Assembly (NCBI GenBank): GCA_025210525.1
Contig: JAOARP010000053.1
Span: 186,001 to 250,000, forward strand
Origin: Marinisporobacter sp.
GTDB taxonomy: Bacteria > Bacillota > Clostridia > Peptostreptococcales > Thermotaleaceae
DNA: 64,000 bases
Direction of reading: 5' to 3'
The notes under the pieces were generated by a model, which saw only the letters and a list, made by a program, of their open reading frames with translations, did not search any database and was not told the origin of the DNA. Below are positions 40,697 through 49,651 of this stretch, piece after piece. The translations under genes and the position numbers were made by a program. The stretch's first letter is position 1. Every line of letters begins with the position of its first letter.

Positions 40697-40717
40697 AATA
40701 TAAGGGGGCTAAGATTG

Positions 40718-41299
40718 ATGGGCATTAATTTATCAAAAGGACAAAGAATCGATTTAACAAAAACAGATCCTTCTTTAAAGAAAATTATTGTAGGTCTTGG
40801 ATGGGATACGAATAAATATTCAGGAGGATATGATTTTGACTTAGATGCTTCAGCATTTTTAGCTGGAGAAGATGGAAAAGTAAAATATGACCAGGACTTT
40901 ATTTTTTATAACAACTTAGAAGGTGGAAAGGGTTCTGTTATTCATACAGGAGATAATAGAACAGGAGAAGGTGATGGAGATGATGAAGAAATCAAAATAG
41001 ACTTCTCTAAAGTTCCTGAGTATATACATACTATTGGGATTACTGTTACTATTCATGATGCTATACAAAGAGTACAAAACTTCGGGCAAGTATCTAATGC
41101 TTATGTTCGTGTTATAAACGAGGAAACAAATGAGGAAGTACTTCGTTATGATTTAGGAGAAGAATTTTCTGTTGAAACAGCTTTAGTTGTTTGTGAAATT
41201 TATAAGCATAATGGAGACTGGAAGTTTAAGGCGATTGGTAGTGGATTCCAAGGAGGACTTGCAGCCCTTTGTAGAAATTATGGACTTCAAGTAGATTAA
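40718..41299 (+). CDS. TerD family stress protein, copy 3
   Basis: 193 residues. Canonical TerD with DFDLDASAF and [15 protein letters not shown], closely similar to copy 1 throughout ([32 protein letters not shown]). Start: ATG at 40718 by comparison with the other copies; the preceding TTG at 40715 is nearer the ideal spacing from AAGGGGG. Confidence 0.94.
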   Translation: MGINLSKGQRIDLTKTDPSLKKIIVGLGWDTNKYSGGYDFDLDASAFLAGEDGKVKYDQDFIFYNNLEGGKGSVIHTGDNRTGEGDGDDEEIKIDFSKVPEYIHTIGITVTIHDAIQRVQNFGQVSNAYVRVINEETNEEVLRYDLGEEFSVETALVVCEIYKHNGDWKFKAIGSGFQGGLAALCRNYGLQVD

Positions 41300-41311
41300 A
41301 CATTTATATAT

Positions 41312-41360
41312 AAAACAATACAACCCAAAGCGTGATACGTTTTGGGTTGTATTGTTTTAT
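41312..41360 (+). terminator. Strong terminator after TerD copy 3
   Basis: 18-bp perfect stem (AAAACAATACAACCCAAA and complement) with further pairing inside. It separates the TerD genes from the biosynthetic half of the cluster. Confidence 0.92.
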
Positions 41361-41531
41361 AAAAAAACTTTTAAATTATTGATTTTTATATTTGTTTTGA
41401 AAAGTTTTCTGATACAATTTTATATAGATAGATGATTTTCTTATCTTCTCATATTTTATCATTAAGTTATAATCGGGTTCAGTTGTAGATATGCGTAGCG
41501 AGAAAAAAGAAGATTAAAAAGGGGTCTTAGT

Positions 41532-42722
41532 ATGAGATATTTTAGTTATTTAACTAATCAAGAGAGAAAAGATATTTTTTATTGTCCACCAGAAAACTTC
41601 CATAGAGGCGATTCAAAAGAAATATTATCTTATGCTTTAGGGGCAGTGTTATATATGCCTGCTACGAAAGAAAATATTGTACAGGGGATAATAGAAAAAA
41701 AGAATATAGGTTTAATGTCTATGGTTATGTGTCTTGAAGATGCTATTGGAGACAAAGCGGTGAGAGAAGCAGAAAGAAGAGTATGGGAGAATTTAGAGGA
41801 TTTATCCAGAGCTATACAAAATGGAAAAATCGATTATGAACAGATTCCCCTTATATTTTTAAGAGTAAGGGACCCAGAACAGATGCTTAGAATGGCAGAT
41901 CAAATAGGTAAAAATCTGTCCCTAATTACAGGATTCGTGTTTCCTAAATTTACATGGAGAAATGGAGAAAGCTTTTTTAGAAACTTGAAAAAAATTAATG
42001 GTGTTTTAGGAACTAGATTATATGGGATGCCTATCTTAGAAACAGCAGATATACTTTATAAAGAAACTAGAATAACAGCATTAAATGGGATTAGAGAAAT
42101 AATAGATGAATACAATGATTTAGTTTTAAATATAAGAGTAGGTGCAACAGATTTTTCAAGTTTATTTGGTATTCGAAGAGGATATGATATGACGATTTAT
42201 GATATTTCTGTGATCAGGGACTGTATTGCAGACATATTAAATTATTTTACAAGAGTGGATAAGGGGTACGTCATATCAGCTCCTGTATGGGAATATTTCT
42301 CAAGTGGTGATAGAGTACTAAAACCACAACTTAGAAGAAGTCCTTTTGAAGAGGCTTATGGGCAAGAGGGGATTGAAATTCGAAAAGAATTATTAAATGC
42401 TTATTTAGATGGGTTGATTCGTGAAGTATTATTAGATAAAGCAAATGGATTTATGGGAAAAACCATTATTCATCCAAGTCATATTACTCCTGTACAAGCA
42501 CTTTATGTAGTGAGTCATGAAGAATATATGGATGCTTGTAGTATTATAAAAAATAATGATGGCAGCGTGGGTGTCATGAAAAGTCAGTATGAAAATAAAA
42601 TGAATGAAATCAAGCCACATCTTAATTGGGCAAAGAAAATACTAAAAAAATCAAAAATATATGGGGTGTATCATGAAGGACAAAATTTTACAAGCTTGCT
42701 TACCAGAAAAACACATTTATAA
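41532..42722 (+). CDS. HpcH/HpaI aldolase / citrate lyase beta-like protein of Ter cluster
   Basis: 396 residues. TIM-barrel C-C lyase of the CitE-like group: YMPATKENI, SMVMCLEDAIGD (metal-binding Glu and Asp), LIFLRVRDPEQM, FVFPKFTW, LYGMPILETADIL and IRVGATDFSSLFG. In Ter-linked clusters this protein is predicted to act with the phosphoribosyltransferase and HAD enzymes in making an unknown nucleoside-like small molecule (prediction from comparative genomics by Anantharaman, Iyer and Aravind, as I recall). The reaction is not known. Its 3' end overlaps the next gene by 50 bases. Confidence 0.87.
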   Translation: MRYFSYLTNQERKDIFYCPPENFHRGDSKEILSYALGAVLYMPATKENIVQGIIEKKNIGLMSMVMCLEDAIGDKAVREAERRVWENLEDLSRAIQNGKIDYEQIPLIFLRVRDPEQMLRMADQIGKNLSLITGFVFPKFTWRNGESFFRNLKKINGVLGTRLYGMPILETADILYKETRITALNGIREIIDEYNDLVLNIRVGATDFSSLFGIRRGYDMTIYDISVIRDCIADILNYFTRVDKGYVISAPVWEYFSSGDRVLKPQLRRSPFEEAYGQEGIEIRKELLNAYLDGLIREVLLDKANGFMGKTIIHPSHITPVQALYVVSHEEYMDACSIIKNNDGSVGVMKSQYENKMNEIKPHLNWAKKILKKSKIYGVYHEGQNFTSLLTRKTHL

Positions 42723-45156
42723 GATTTTAAAAGATTTACGTGTTACTATAGATATTACAAAAAATCCGTATGAAATTCCTATGGATAACCTTTTTTCCAT
42801 GGCTGCAAGAAAGAATAAAAGAAGAGGATTTTTATTTGTTAGTAAAGTACTAGGAAAGCATATTCCAGTAATACCACAAGTTTCTTTATTAACAGGAGCT
42901 TTGCTTTCTGTAGAGTTGATGAAGGAAGTGTATGGGAAAGATGTTTCTTTTGAAAAAGAGATACTTAAAGGATTTATTCATAAGAACATGAGTAAGGAGA
43001 TCTATGAAAAAACAAGAAGAAATTCTATCAAATTACAAGAGAAAGCTTTATTTATAGGATTTGCAGAAACTGCTACAGCACTAGGACATAGCGTATTTGA
43101 AAACTTTCAAAATGCTACTTATATCCATACAACACGAGAAAAACTTTTAAATCTTAAAAATACTTTTCAGTTTGAAGAAGAGCATTCTCATGCTACAACA
43201 CATCGCTTTTATCCATTAGTTGAAGACTTACTAAAAGAAAAAAGTACTATTATTTTAGTAGATGATGAAATTACTACAGGAAAAACAGCCATTAACATTA
43301 TTGAAGCTATTCAAAATGAATTTCCAAGAAAAGAGTATGTAGTTGTATCTATACTAGATTGGAGAAAAGAGGAAGACCGAAAAAGATATGAAGCGTTAGA
43401 AAAAAGATTAGGGATAAAAATAAATACTGTTTCGTTAGCAACAGGAGTTATTGAAGTAGAAGGAAAACCAGTAGAGGATGTACCTTTTGAGAAGGAGAAT
43501 AGAAAAGATATAATAAAGTCAGAAATCAATACAATAAAAATAGAAGATGAATATTTTAGAAAATTATTATTTTCTTCTATAGATGGTCAAGGAAAGATAA
43601 ATGCTTGCCCTTATATAAAGGAAACAGGAAGATTTGGAATTGAAAGTGAAGAAACAAAAAATATCAATGAAACATGTGAAAAATTAGGGGAGCTTTTAAA
43701 GAAACAACGAAAAGGACAAAGAACCCTTTGTCTTGGTACTGGAGAATTTATGTACATTCCTATGAAAATAGCAGCTTTTATGGGGGATGGAGTATTATAT
43801 CATTCATCTACAAGGAGTCCTATTCATCCTTATGAAGAAAAACCGTATGGTATAAAGAATGCATATTGTTTCAAGAGTCCTGATGATCCATCTATTCTGA
43901 ATTACCTTTATAATATTCCTTATGGATATTATGATGATTGTTTTATATTTTTTGAAAGAGAAGGTTCTAGAGAAAGAATGGATGAGATGATGAAAATTCT
44001 AAAAAGTTTAGGAATTCCATTGATTAATCTAATTATATGTTCAAGGAATGATGAATTAGAAGAGCCCAGTAAAATGGGAAGCTATAAAGAGAATGAAGTA
44101 ACCTTTTTATTAAAAGACATTAGCAGTGTTATGGAAGAAAAAGGAACAAATGAACGAGAAAAATTGATTCAAAGTGGAACCCATTATTCTGAAATGCTTC
44201 CAGTAGAATACAGGCCAACAAATGAATATATTGATTTATTTTATTTATCCTTAAAGGAATCAGCAAAGAAGCTTAGTGTAGCTGTAGGCGTTGTTGCTGA
44301 AAAAATCATAAAAAATAGAGGAAAAGATACAGTTCTTGTATCTTTAGCTCGAGCAGGAACGCCTGTAGGAATACTCATTAAGAGATATATAGTTTATAAA
44401 TATAATTTAGAACTTCCTCATTACAGCATATCTATTATAAGAGGAAAAGGGATAGATGAAAACGCTATAAAATATATTTTAAAGAATCATCCAGGTAAGA
44501 ATATACAGTTTATAGATGGATGGACAGGAAAGGGTGCTATTACAAGGGTTCTTAAGAAGGCGTGTGAGGAATTTAAGGAAAAGTATGGCGTTTTTTTAAA
44601 GGATGATTTAGCCGTACTTGCAGACCCTGGATATTGTGTATCTACCTTTGGTACAAGGGAGGATTTTTTAATTGCTAGTGCTTGTTTGAACTCTACTGTT
44701 TCAGGTCTTGTAAGTAGAACGGTGCACAGAAAAGATTTGATAGGAGAAAAGGATTTTCATGGTGCAAAATATTATAAGGAGTTAGAAGAAGATGATGTGT
44801 CGAACCTTTTTATAGAGACGATTACAAAGGAATTCGAAACAGTAAAACTTTTGATTGAGAAGGGGGCAAAACAGATACAAGAAACTACTCCTACTTGGGC
44901 AGGACTTACGGATATAAAAACGATTCAAGAAACATTTAAAATAGAAGACATCAATCTGATTAAGCCAGGGATCGGAGAAACTACAAGAGTATTACTAAGA
45001 AGGGTTCCATGGAAAATTCTTATAAAGGATAGGGAAAATCCTAATTTAAAGCATATTTTACTATTAGCAGAAGATAAAAATGTATCTGTTGAAATCTATG
45101 AAGATATGACTTATCAATGCTGTGGACTCATAAAACCTTTAAAAGGAGAAAAATAA
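42673..45156 (+). CDS. Fused phosphoribosyltransferase-TRSP / StiP / PELOTA protein of Ter cluster
   Basis: 827 residues, a fusion of units that are usually separate genes. Residues about 1-260: PRTase_2 (NLFSMAARKNKRRGFLFVSK; PRPP loop TIILVDDEITTGKTAINII). About 315-455: TRSP domain (LCLGTGEFMYIP, YHSSTRSPIHPYEE). About 490-735: StiP/PRTase-like domain (GTHYSEMLPVEYRPTNEYI, VLVSLARAGTPVGILIKRY, IDGWTGKGAITRVL, ADPGYCVSTFGTREDFLIAS). About 745-825: PELOTA-type RNA-binding domain (ETTRVLLRRVPWKILI). Predicted to make or attach a ribosyl compound, perhaps on RNA. Start: ATG at 42673 after GGGGTG; ATG 42661 overlaps that site. Overlaps both neighbours, so the three genes are cotranslated. Confidence 0.85.
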   Translation: MKDKILQACLPEKHIYKILKDLRVTIDITKNPYEIPMDNLFSMAARKNKRRGFLFVSKVLGKHIPVIPQVSLLTGALLSVELMKEVYGKDVSFEKEILKGFIHKNMSKEIYEKTRRNSIKLQEKALFIGFAETATALGHSVFENFQNATYIHTTREKLLNLKNTFQFEEEHSHATTHRFYPLVEDLLKEKSTIILVDDEITTGKTAINIIEAIQNEFPRKEYVVVSILDWRKEEDRKRYEALEKRLGIKINTVSLATGVIEVEGKPVEDVPFEKENRKDIIKSEINTIKIEDEYFRKLLFSSIDGQGKINACPYIKETGRFGIESEETKNINETCEKLGELLKKQRKGQRTLCLGTGEFMYIPMKIAAFMGDGVLYHSSTRSPIHPYEEKPYGIKNAYCFKSPDDPSILNYLYNIPYGYYDDCFIFFEREGSRERMDEMMKILKSLGIPLINLIICSRNDELEEPSKMGSYKENEVTFLLKDISSVMEEKGTNEREKLIQSGTHYSEMLPVEYRPTNEYIDLFYLSLKESAKKLSVAVGVVAEKIIKNRGKDTVLVSLARAGTPVGILIKRYIVYKYNLELPHYSISIIRGKGIDENAIKYILKNHPGKNIQFIDGWTGKGAITRVLKKACEEFKEKYGVFLKDDLAVLADPGYCVSTFGTREDFLIASACLNSTVSGLVSRTVHRKDLIGEKDFHGAKYYKELEEDDVSNLFIETITKEFETVKLLIEKGAKQIQETTPTWAGLTDIKTIQETFKIEDINLIKPGIGETTRVLLRRVPWKILIKDRENPNLKHILLLAEDKNVSVEIYEDMTYQCCGLIKPLKGEK

Positions 45157-45956
45157 TGATATTTGCAAGTGATTTAGATCGTACATTAATTTATTCAAAG
45201 AAATTTGTTTCAGATAGAGAAGGTATAAGATTAATTGAAAAAAAAGATAACGAAGAAATATCTTTTATGACAGAGAAGGCAATTGAAGAATTGAAAGCAT
45301 TAAATGAGGATATGCTATTTATACCCGTTACTACTCGAACCATAGAGCAATATAAAAGAATTGATATTTTAGAATATATATCACCTAAGTATGCTATAGT
45401 TAGTAATGGAGGAAATATATTAGTAAATGGAGAAGTAGACGAGGAATGGAATCGTTCTATTCACGAGAAAATAAAAAAAGGATGTTTACCCCTTGAGGAC
45501 CTTTTGTTAAAATTTAATGAAATTGTGTCAAAGGATTGGCTATTAAGAAGAAGGATGGCGGATGAGTTATTTACTTATTGCATTGTTGATCAAGAAAAGA
45601 TTCCTATGGAAAAATTAAATTCATTTATAGAATGGTTAGAACTTCGAAATTGGAAAGTATCTCTCCAAGGAAGAAAGCTTTATTTTGTTCCCTATTGTGT
45701 ATGTAAGTGGAAGGCTCTCGAGCATATAAAGGAAAGAGAAAATATAGATTTTATTATATCGGCAGGAGACTCTCTTTTAGATATTCCTATGTTAAAGAGT
45801 GCAGATATAGGCATTGCACCTCCTCATGGTGAAATTTATAAAATTTACAAAGAGACAGAAGAGACAAAAAATATTATTTTCACAGAAAAGGAAGGTATTG
45901 CTGCTGCAGAGGAGATCTTAGAAAAAATAAATAACTATGCAAAGGGCGTTGTATAA
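45156..45956 (+). CDS. HAD superfamily hydrolase of Ter cluster
   Basis: 266 residues. Cof/sucrose-phosphatase-like HAD: motif I FASDLDRTLI, motif II VTTRT, motif III Lys region CVCKWKALEHI, motif IV SAGDSLLDIPML. The cap between 85 and 190 is of the C2 type. Predicted phosphatase for the product of the phosphoribosyltransferase enzymes. The ATG overlaps the upstream TAA by one base (TAATG), seven bases after AAGGAG. No ATP-grasp or TerC gene, often found in such clusters, is present here. Confidence 0.88.
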   Translation: MIFASDLDRTLIYSKKFVSDREGIRLIEKKDNEEISFMTEKAIEELKALNEDMLFIPVTTRTIEQYKRIDILEYISPKYAIVSNGGNILVNGEVDEEWNRSIHEKIKKGCLPLEDLLLKFNEIVSKDWLLRRRMADELFTYCIVDQEKIPMEKLNSFIEWLELRNWKVSLQGRKLYFVPYCVCKWKALEHIKERENIDFIISAGDSLLDIPMLKSADIGIAPPHGEIYKIYKETEETKNIIFTEKEGIAAAEEILEKINNYAKGVV

Positions 45957-45982
45957 AAAAGTGGCATATGCCACTTTTTTGT
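45955..45982 (+). terminator. Terminator of Ter biosynthetic operon
   Basis: AAAAAAGTGGCA pairs with TGCCACTTTTTT across a two-base gap; a near-perfect palindrome. Confidence 0.88.
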
Positions 45983-46112
45983 GAAAATACAAAATGTTTT
46001 TTATTATTTCACTATTTTACATTAAATGGAATGTGGCTAATATTTTTAGATATTTAGAGAATAAGCGAATAAAATATAGGTTAATTAAAAAATGGATTTA
46101 ATATTATTGAAG

Positions 46113-46141
46113 TTGACAAATTAAGGATATAGTCCTACAAT
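46113..46141 (+). promoter_or_regulatory. Sigma-A-like promoter of dCache chemoreceptor
   Basis: TTGACA (46113-46118) and TACAAT (46136-46141), spacer 17. Confidence 0.72.
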
Positions 46142-46244
46142 CATGATGGATATATAATTTAATTTAGCATAAAGTATATGAAATAAAGATGAAGAAAAAA
46201 TGTTTAAAGAAAGATGTAGACATTAAGAAAGGAAGGGAAAAGAG

Positions 46245-48239
46245 ATGAAGCAAAAAGTAAAAAGAACAGGAATTCGATTTAAGCTGATTACAATATTTGT
46301 GATACTTATTATTTTACCATTGATTTCTTTGGGAATTACTTCGTATTTAAAAGCAGCAAGGGTAACAGAAAATGAATTAAAGAGATCTTCCTTACAGACA
46401 ATAAAACAGTTAAATTTATCTGTTGATAATTATTTAGAAGGAATAGAAGGATCTATAAACTTTATGACAAATGAAGAGGAGATTAGACAAATTTCTTCTA
46501 ATCCAGAGGGGTTGGAGAGTGTATTAAAGAAATTTGAAAACTTTAAAAAATCCCGTAAAGATATTTCAAGTATATACATAGGGACAAAGGATAAAAAGGT
46601 ATATCCTCAACCTAATAAAAGTTATGATCCTACACAAAGACCGTGGTATACAGAAGCTGTAAAAAAACAAGCTTTAGTATTTACACAACCTTATCAAGAT
46701 AAATTTACAAATGAATGGATTATTTCAGGAGCGAAGCCTATATATGACCAAAATAATCAATTTGTTGGAGTGCTAGCAGTAGATATAGGATTAGATATTT
46801 TAGGAGAAAAGCTTGATAATATAAAAATAGGAGAAAGAGGATATCCTTTTGTAGTGGATGGTAATGGGTTGGTTATATTCCATAAAAATGAAGATGTGAT
46901 TGGAAAAAAATTACCTGTAAAAAAAGTACTTGAATCTATGGATGTAGAAAAGGAAAGCATTGTAGATTATGATTGGAAAGAAGAAGGAAATGTTTATGAA
47001 AAATTTGTTGTATACAGTACATTAGACAAATTAAATTGGAAAATTGCTGCTGGAATGTATATAGGTGAAATAGAAGAAGAAACTTCTGATATTTTAAAAA
47101 ATACCTTAGTTACAGGAGGAATTTCACTATTTATTGCAATTGGGATTGCTTATGCATTTGCGACATCCATTACGAATCCGATCAAGACTCTTGTAAATGA
47201 TATGAAAAAGGTAAGTGAAGGAGATCTTTCCATAAGGAGAAAAATAAAAAGAAAAGATGAAATAGGGGAGTTAGGAACGCATTTCAATAGTATGGTAGAG
47301 GATTTAGCAAATCTTACAAAGCGTATACAGGAGGTATCTATAGATGTTACTTCATCTGCTCAGAATTTAGCAGCAACTTCAGAACTAACTAGTTCAGCAG
47401 CTGAAGAGGTAGCAGCAACGATTGATACGATTGCGAGAGGTGCAATGGATCAAGCTGCTGATTCAGAAAAGGGTGCTAATCTTACAATGAAATTAGCTGG
47501 GCACTTTAATGAACTAGCAACTAATTTTGACCATATTAAAAATTCTGCTGAGCATGTAATGCACACAAGTGAAACAAGTATGGGTATGGTGGATGAATTA
47601 AAAGAAAAAACAAAACTAAATAATGAAGGCACACAAGCTATTGAAGGGGCTATTGTTGATTTAGATAATCGTATCAAAGATATAGGAAATATATTAGAAA
47701 CCATAGATGCTATTGCTGATCAAACAAACCTATTAGCACTCAATGCATCTATTGAAGCTGCGAGAGCAGGGGAAGCAGGGAAAGGCTTTACAGTAGTTGC
47801 AGAGCAGATTAGAAAGCTTGCAGAAGAATCAAGTCTTTCTTCTCATGAGATTAAAGCAATCATTATGAATGTTCAAGATGAAAGTAATAATACAGTGGAT
47901 ATTATGAAAGAAGTAAAAGATAGATCAAAAGGACAAACAGCAGCTGTTGCAGAAGTATATGGATCTTTCGAAAAAATATCAGGAGAGGTGTATAGCATTA
48001 CAGAAAAAATTGAAGAACTTAGTGATTTTGCAAATAAAATAAATGAGGAAAAAGATGTTATTGTAAAAGCTATAGAAAACATTTCAGCAGTATCTGAAGA
48101 AACAGCTGCATCAGCAGAAGAAGTAAATGCATCTATGCAAGAGCAAGCCATGGCAGTAGACCAAATTGCAGAAGCTGCTGATAAATTAGATCATTTGGCT
48201 ATGAAGTTGAATGAAGAGATGAGTAGGTTTAAGGTATAA
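46245..48239 (+). CDS. dCache_1 methyl-accepting chemotaxis protein, probable amino-acid sensor
   Basis: 664 residues. TM1 at 13-34, dCache_1 sensor about 40-280, TM2 at about 285-308, HAMP, and a signalling domain with the tip [20 protein letters not shown]. The distal Cache pocket has Tyr127, Arg132, Trp134, Tyr135, Tyr150 and Asp180. This matches, with a one-residue gap, the pattern described for amino-acid-binding dCache domains such as Pseudomonas PctA (Y121, R126, W128, Y129, Y144, D173). Amino acids are thus the likely attractants. Own promoter and terminator. Followed at 49.6 kb by an amino-acid degradation cluster, a link I infer only from proximity. Confidence 0.93.
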   Translation: MKQKVKRTGIRFKLITIFVILIILPLISLGITSYLKAARVTENELKRSSLQTIKQLNLSVDNYLEGIEGSINFMTNEEEIRQISSNPEGLESVLKKFENFKKSRKDISSIYIGTKDKKVYPQPNKSYDPTQRPWYTEAVKKQALVFTQPYQDKFTNEWIISGAKPIYDQNNQFVGVLAVDIGLDILGEKLDNIKIGERGYPFVVDGNGLVIFHKNEDVIGKKLPVKKVLESMDVEKESIVDYDWKEEGNVYEKFVVYSTLDKLNWKIAAGMYIGEIEEETSDILKNTLVTGGISLFIAIGIAYAFATSITNPIKTLVNDMKKVSEGDLSIRRKIKRKDEIGELGTHFNSMVEDLANLTKRIQEVSIDVTSSAQNLAATSELTSSAAEEVAATIDTIARGAMDQAADSEKGANLTMKLAGHFNELATNFDHIKNSAEHVMHTSETSMGMVDELKEKTKLNNEGTQAIEGAIVDLDNRIKDIGNILETIDAIADQTNLLALNASIEAARAGEAGKGFTVVAEQIRKLAEESSLSSHEIKAIIMNVQDESNNTVDIMKEVKDRSKGQTAAVAEVYGSFEKISGEVYSITEKIEELSDFANKINEEKDVIVKAIENISAVSEETAASAEEVNASMQEQAMAVDQIAEAADKLDHLAMKLNEEMSRFKV

Positions 48240-48436
48240 AATAGAATATGTAAATGAGAAAAACCGAGATGAGGTGTGAACCGTATCTCGGTTTTATTGA
48301 CATCTGCTTTATGTTCTAAGGATTTGAGAATTTGGGTATTTTCTTTTACTTGACTATCTAATGTATCTAAGCGTTGAGTGATTTTCTTCTGACCTTTTAC
48401 TAGTTCATTAAGGATATTTAGTATTTGTTTTTCCAA
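48191..48436 (-). pseudogene. Truncated coiled-coil ORF antisense to MCP 3' end
   Basis: Begins TTG 48436 after AGTAGGTG and reads EKQILNILNELVKGQKK, QRLDTLDSQVKENTQILKSL, a coiled-coil type found in small clostridial proteins that normally continue with more heptads. Instead the frame passes through the bidirectional terminator at 48259-48296 and 49 bases into the chemoreceptor gene. It therefore looks like a 5' fragment whose 3' part has been lost. It could still be expressed as a short protein. Confidence 0.45.
48259..48296. terminator. Bidirectional terminator after dCache chemoreceptor
   Basis: AAAACCGAGAT pairs with ATCTCGGTTTT around a 14-base loop. Confidence 0.85.
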
Positions 48437-48723
48437 TGTTTTCACCTACTTTTCACATGTAAGGTCGTCGGTTTACTTATAATATATTATGAATAGAAGT
48501 GGGTTCTCAAGGAAGAAAAAATTGAAAAATTTCACATATGTGTGGAGAGTGGATATCTTAAATAAAGATAAAATGTAAAAAGGAAACGAAAAAACAAAGA
48601 ATATAGTAAATTTATTACGAAAACAATCAGAAAGAAAATACTTAGAATATGAAAAACAATATATAATAGGTATAAGAAAAGACATAAAGCTATTATAGTT
48701 TTATGTAAAGGAGTAGATATAAA

Positions 48724-49269
48724 GTGGATAAACTGAAAAAGCTAAAGGATTATATCAACAATAAAGAAATTTACTTGATGAAGGAAATATCTCCAAAAGA
48801 ATTGTTGATATCCAAGGAAGTAAGAGATACATGTATGAAAAATAAATGTGGGCAGTATAATAATAATTTCATGTGTCCACCTTATGTGGGAACAATAGAA
48901 GACTTTGAAGATAAGGTAAAACAATATATAAAGGGATTTTTAGTTTTGGTGAAAGATAAGATTTATGATCCATCAGAGCATGAAGCATTTTATGTATCAG
49001 CAGACAAATTGCATGAAATTATGTTAGCTATTGAAAGCTATGGAAAGAAATTAGGATTTGATCAATCCTTTGCGTTTATAGGAGGTCATTGTAGACTTTG
49101 TAAAACATGTGCTGTTAGGTTAGGAAAGGAAAAATGTATAGAGCCTAAAAGGGCTAGACCTTCTTTAGAAGCAGTTGGGGTAGATGTGATAGGCACATGT
49201 AGTCAAGTAGGAATCCATATAGAATTTGAAAAGGATGAGGTTACATGGGTTGGGTGTCTGTTGATATAA
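48724..49269 (+). CDS. DUF2284 predicted metal-binding protein
   Basis: 181 residues, soluble. Conserved cysteines in KCGQYNNNFMCPPYVG (about 40-55) and GGHCRLCKTCAVRLGKEKC (about 121-139) mark the DUF2284 family, expected to bind metal or an Fe-S cluster. Function unknown; homologues accompany anaerobic metabolism genes. GTG start at 48724 after AAAGGAG. Stands alone. Confidence 0.88.
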   Translation: MDKLKKLKDYINNKEIYLMKEISPKELLISKEVRDTCMKNKCGQYNNNFMCPPYVGTIEDFEDKVKQYIKGFLVLVKDKIYDPSEHEAFYVSADKLHEIMLAIESYGKKLGFDQSFAFIGGHCRLCKTCAVRLGKEKCIEPKRARPSLEAVGVDVIGTCSQVGIHIEFEKDEVTWVGCLLI

Positions 49270-49403
49270 AAAAATATTTAGTATAATAGGGGTGTAATAA
49301 GGATCATGTGAAATGAAATCTAAAAGATAGGCGTGGGTATTGCAATGTTGTATAAAAAGTTAAAAAAAAGTGTGGTTCGCCAAAAAAGAGTTTGCTTAAA
49401 ATA

Positions 49404-49437
49404 TTATCAAAGTGATAATTTGCTATCATTTTGATAA
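49404..49437 (+). promoter_or_regulatory. Two palindromic sites upstream of dpaL (candidate enhancer sites)
   Basis: TTATCAAAGTGATAA (49404-49418) and CTATCATTTTGATAA (49423-49437), 19 bases centre to centre. Both share the half-sites TATCA and TGATAA. They sit about 165-200 bases before the -24 box, a normal distance for sigma-54 activator sites. The rest of the 382-base gap 49270-49651 is otherwise featureless. Confidence 0.6.
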
Positions 49438-49527
49438 TAAAAATTTTGTTGGGTACATTATTTGACAAAACAAGTTAAATAAAGAAGTTTTATGGGGTAT
49501 ATATAATTAAATGGATATGGGAAAAAA

Positions 49528-49560
49528 CATATATATTATCAAAATGATAATATATATGTT
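49528..49560 (+). promoter_or_regulatory. Extended palindrome with third TTATCA-TGATAA site
   Basis: Core TTATCAAAATGATAA at 49536-49550, flanked by ACATATAT and ATATATGT so that 15 bases pair on each side of a three-base centre. It ends in TTTTTTATTT, so as RNA it would also resemble a terminator. It lies 40-75 bases before the sigma-54 promoter. Confidence 0.6.
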
Positions 49561-49599
49561 TTTTATTTCATAAAAACCTTTAAAAAAGGCGGTTTTGAA

Positions 49600-49616
49600 T
49601 TGGCATAGTATTTGCA
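49600..49616 (+). promoter_or_regulatory. Sigma-54 (-24/-12) promoter of dpaL operon
   Basis: TTGGCATAGTATTTGCA: GG at 49602-49603 and GC at 49614-49615 with the required 12-base step, close to the TGGCACN5TTGCA consensus. Starts transcription about 25 bases before the dpaL ATG region. Confidence 0.88.
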
Positions 49617-49651
49617 ATATAATATTATGAATAATTTAGGAGGTGTAATAT

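Noticed and set aside
49472-49498. GTTAAA-N15-GGGTAT as a second sigma-B-like promoter upstream of dpaL
   Set aside because: The spacing is too long and the strong sigma-54 promoter explains the operon.
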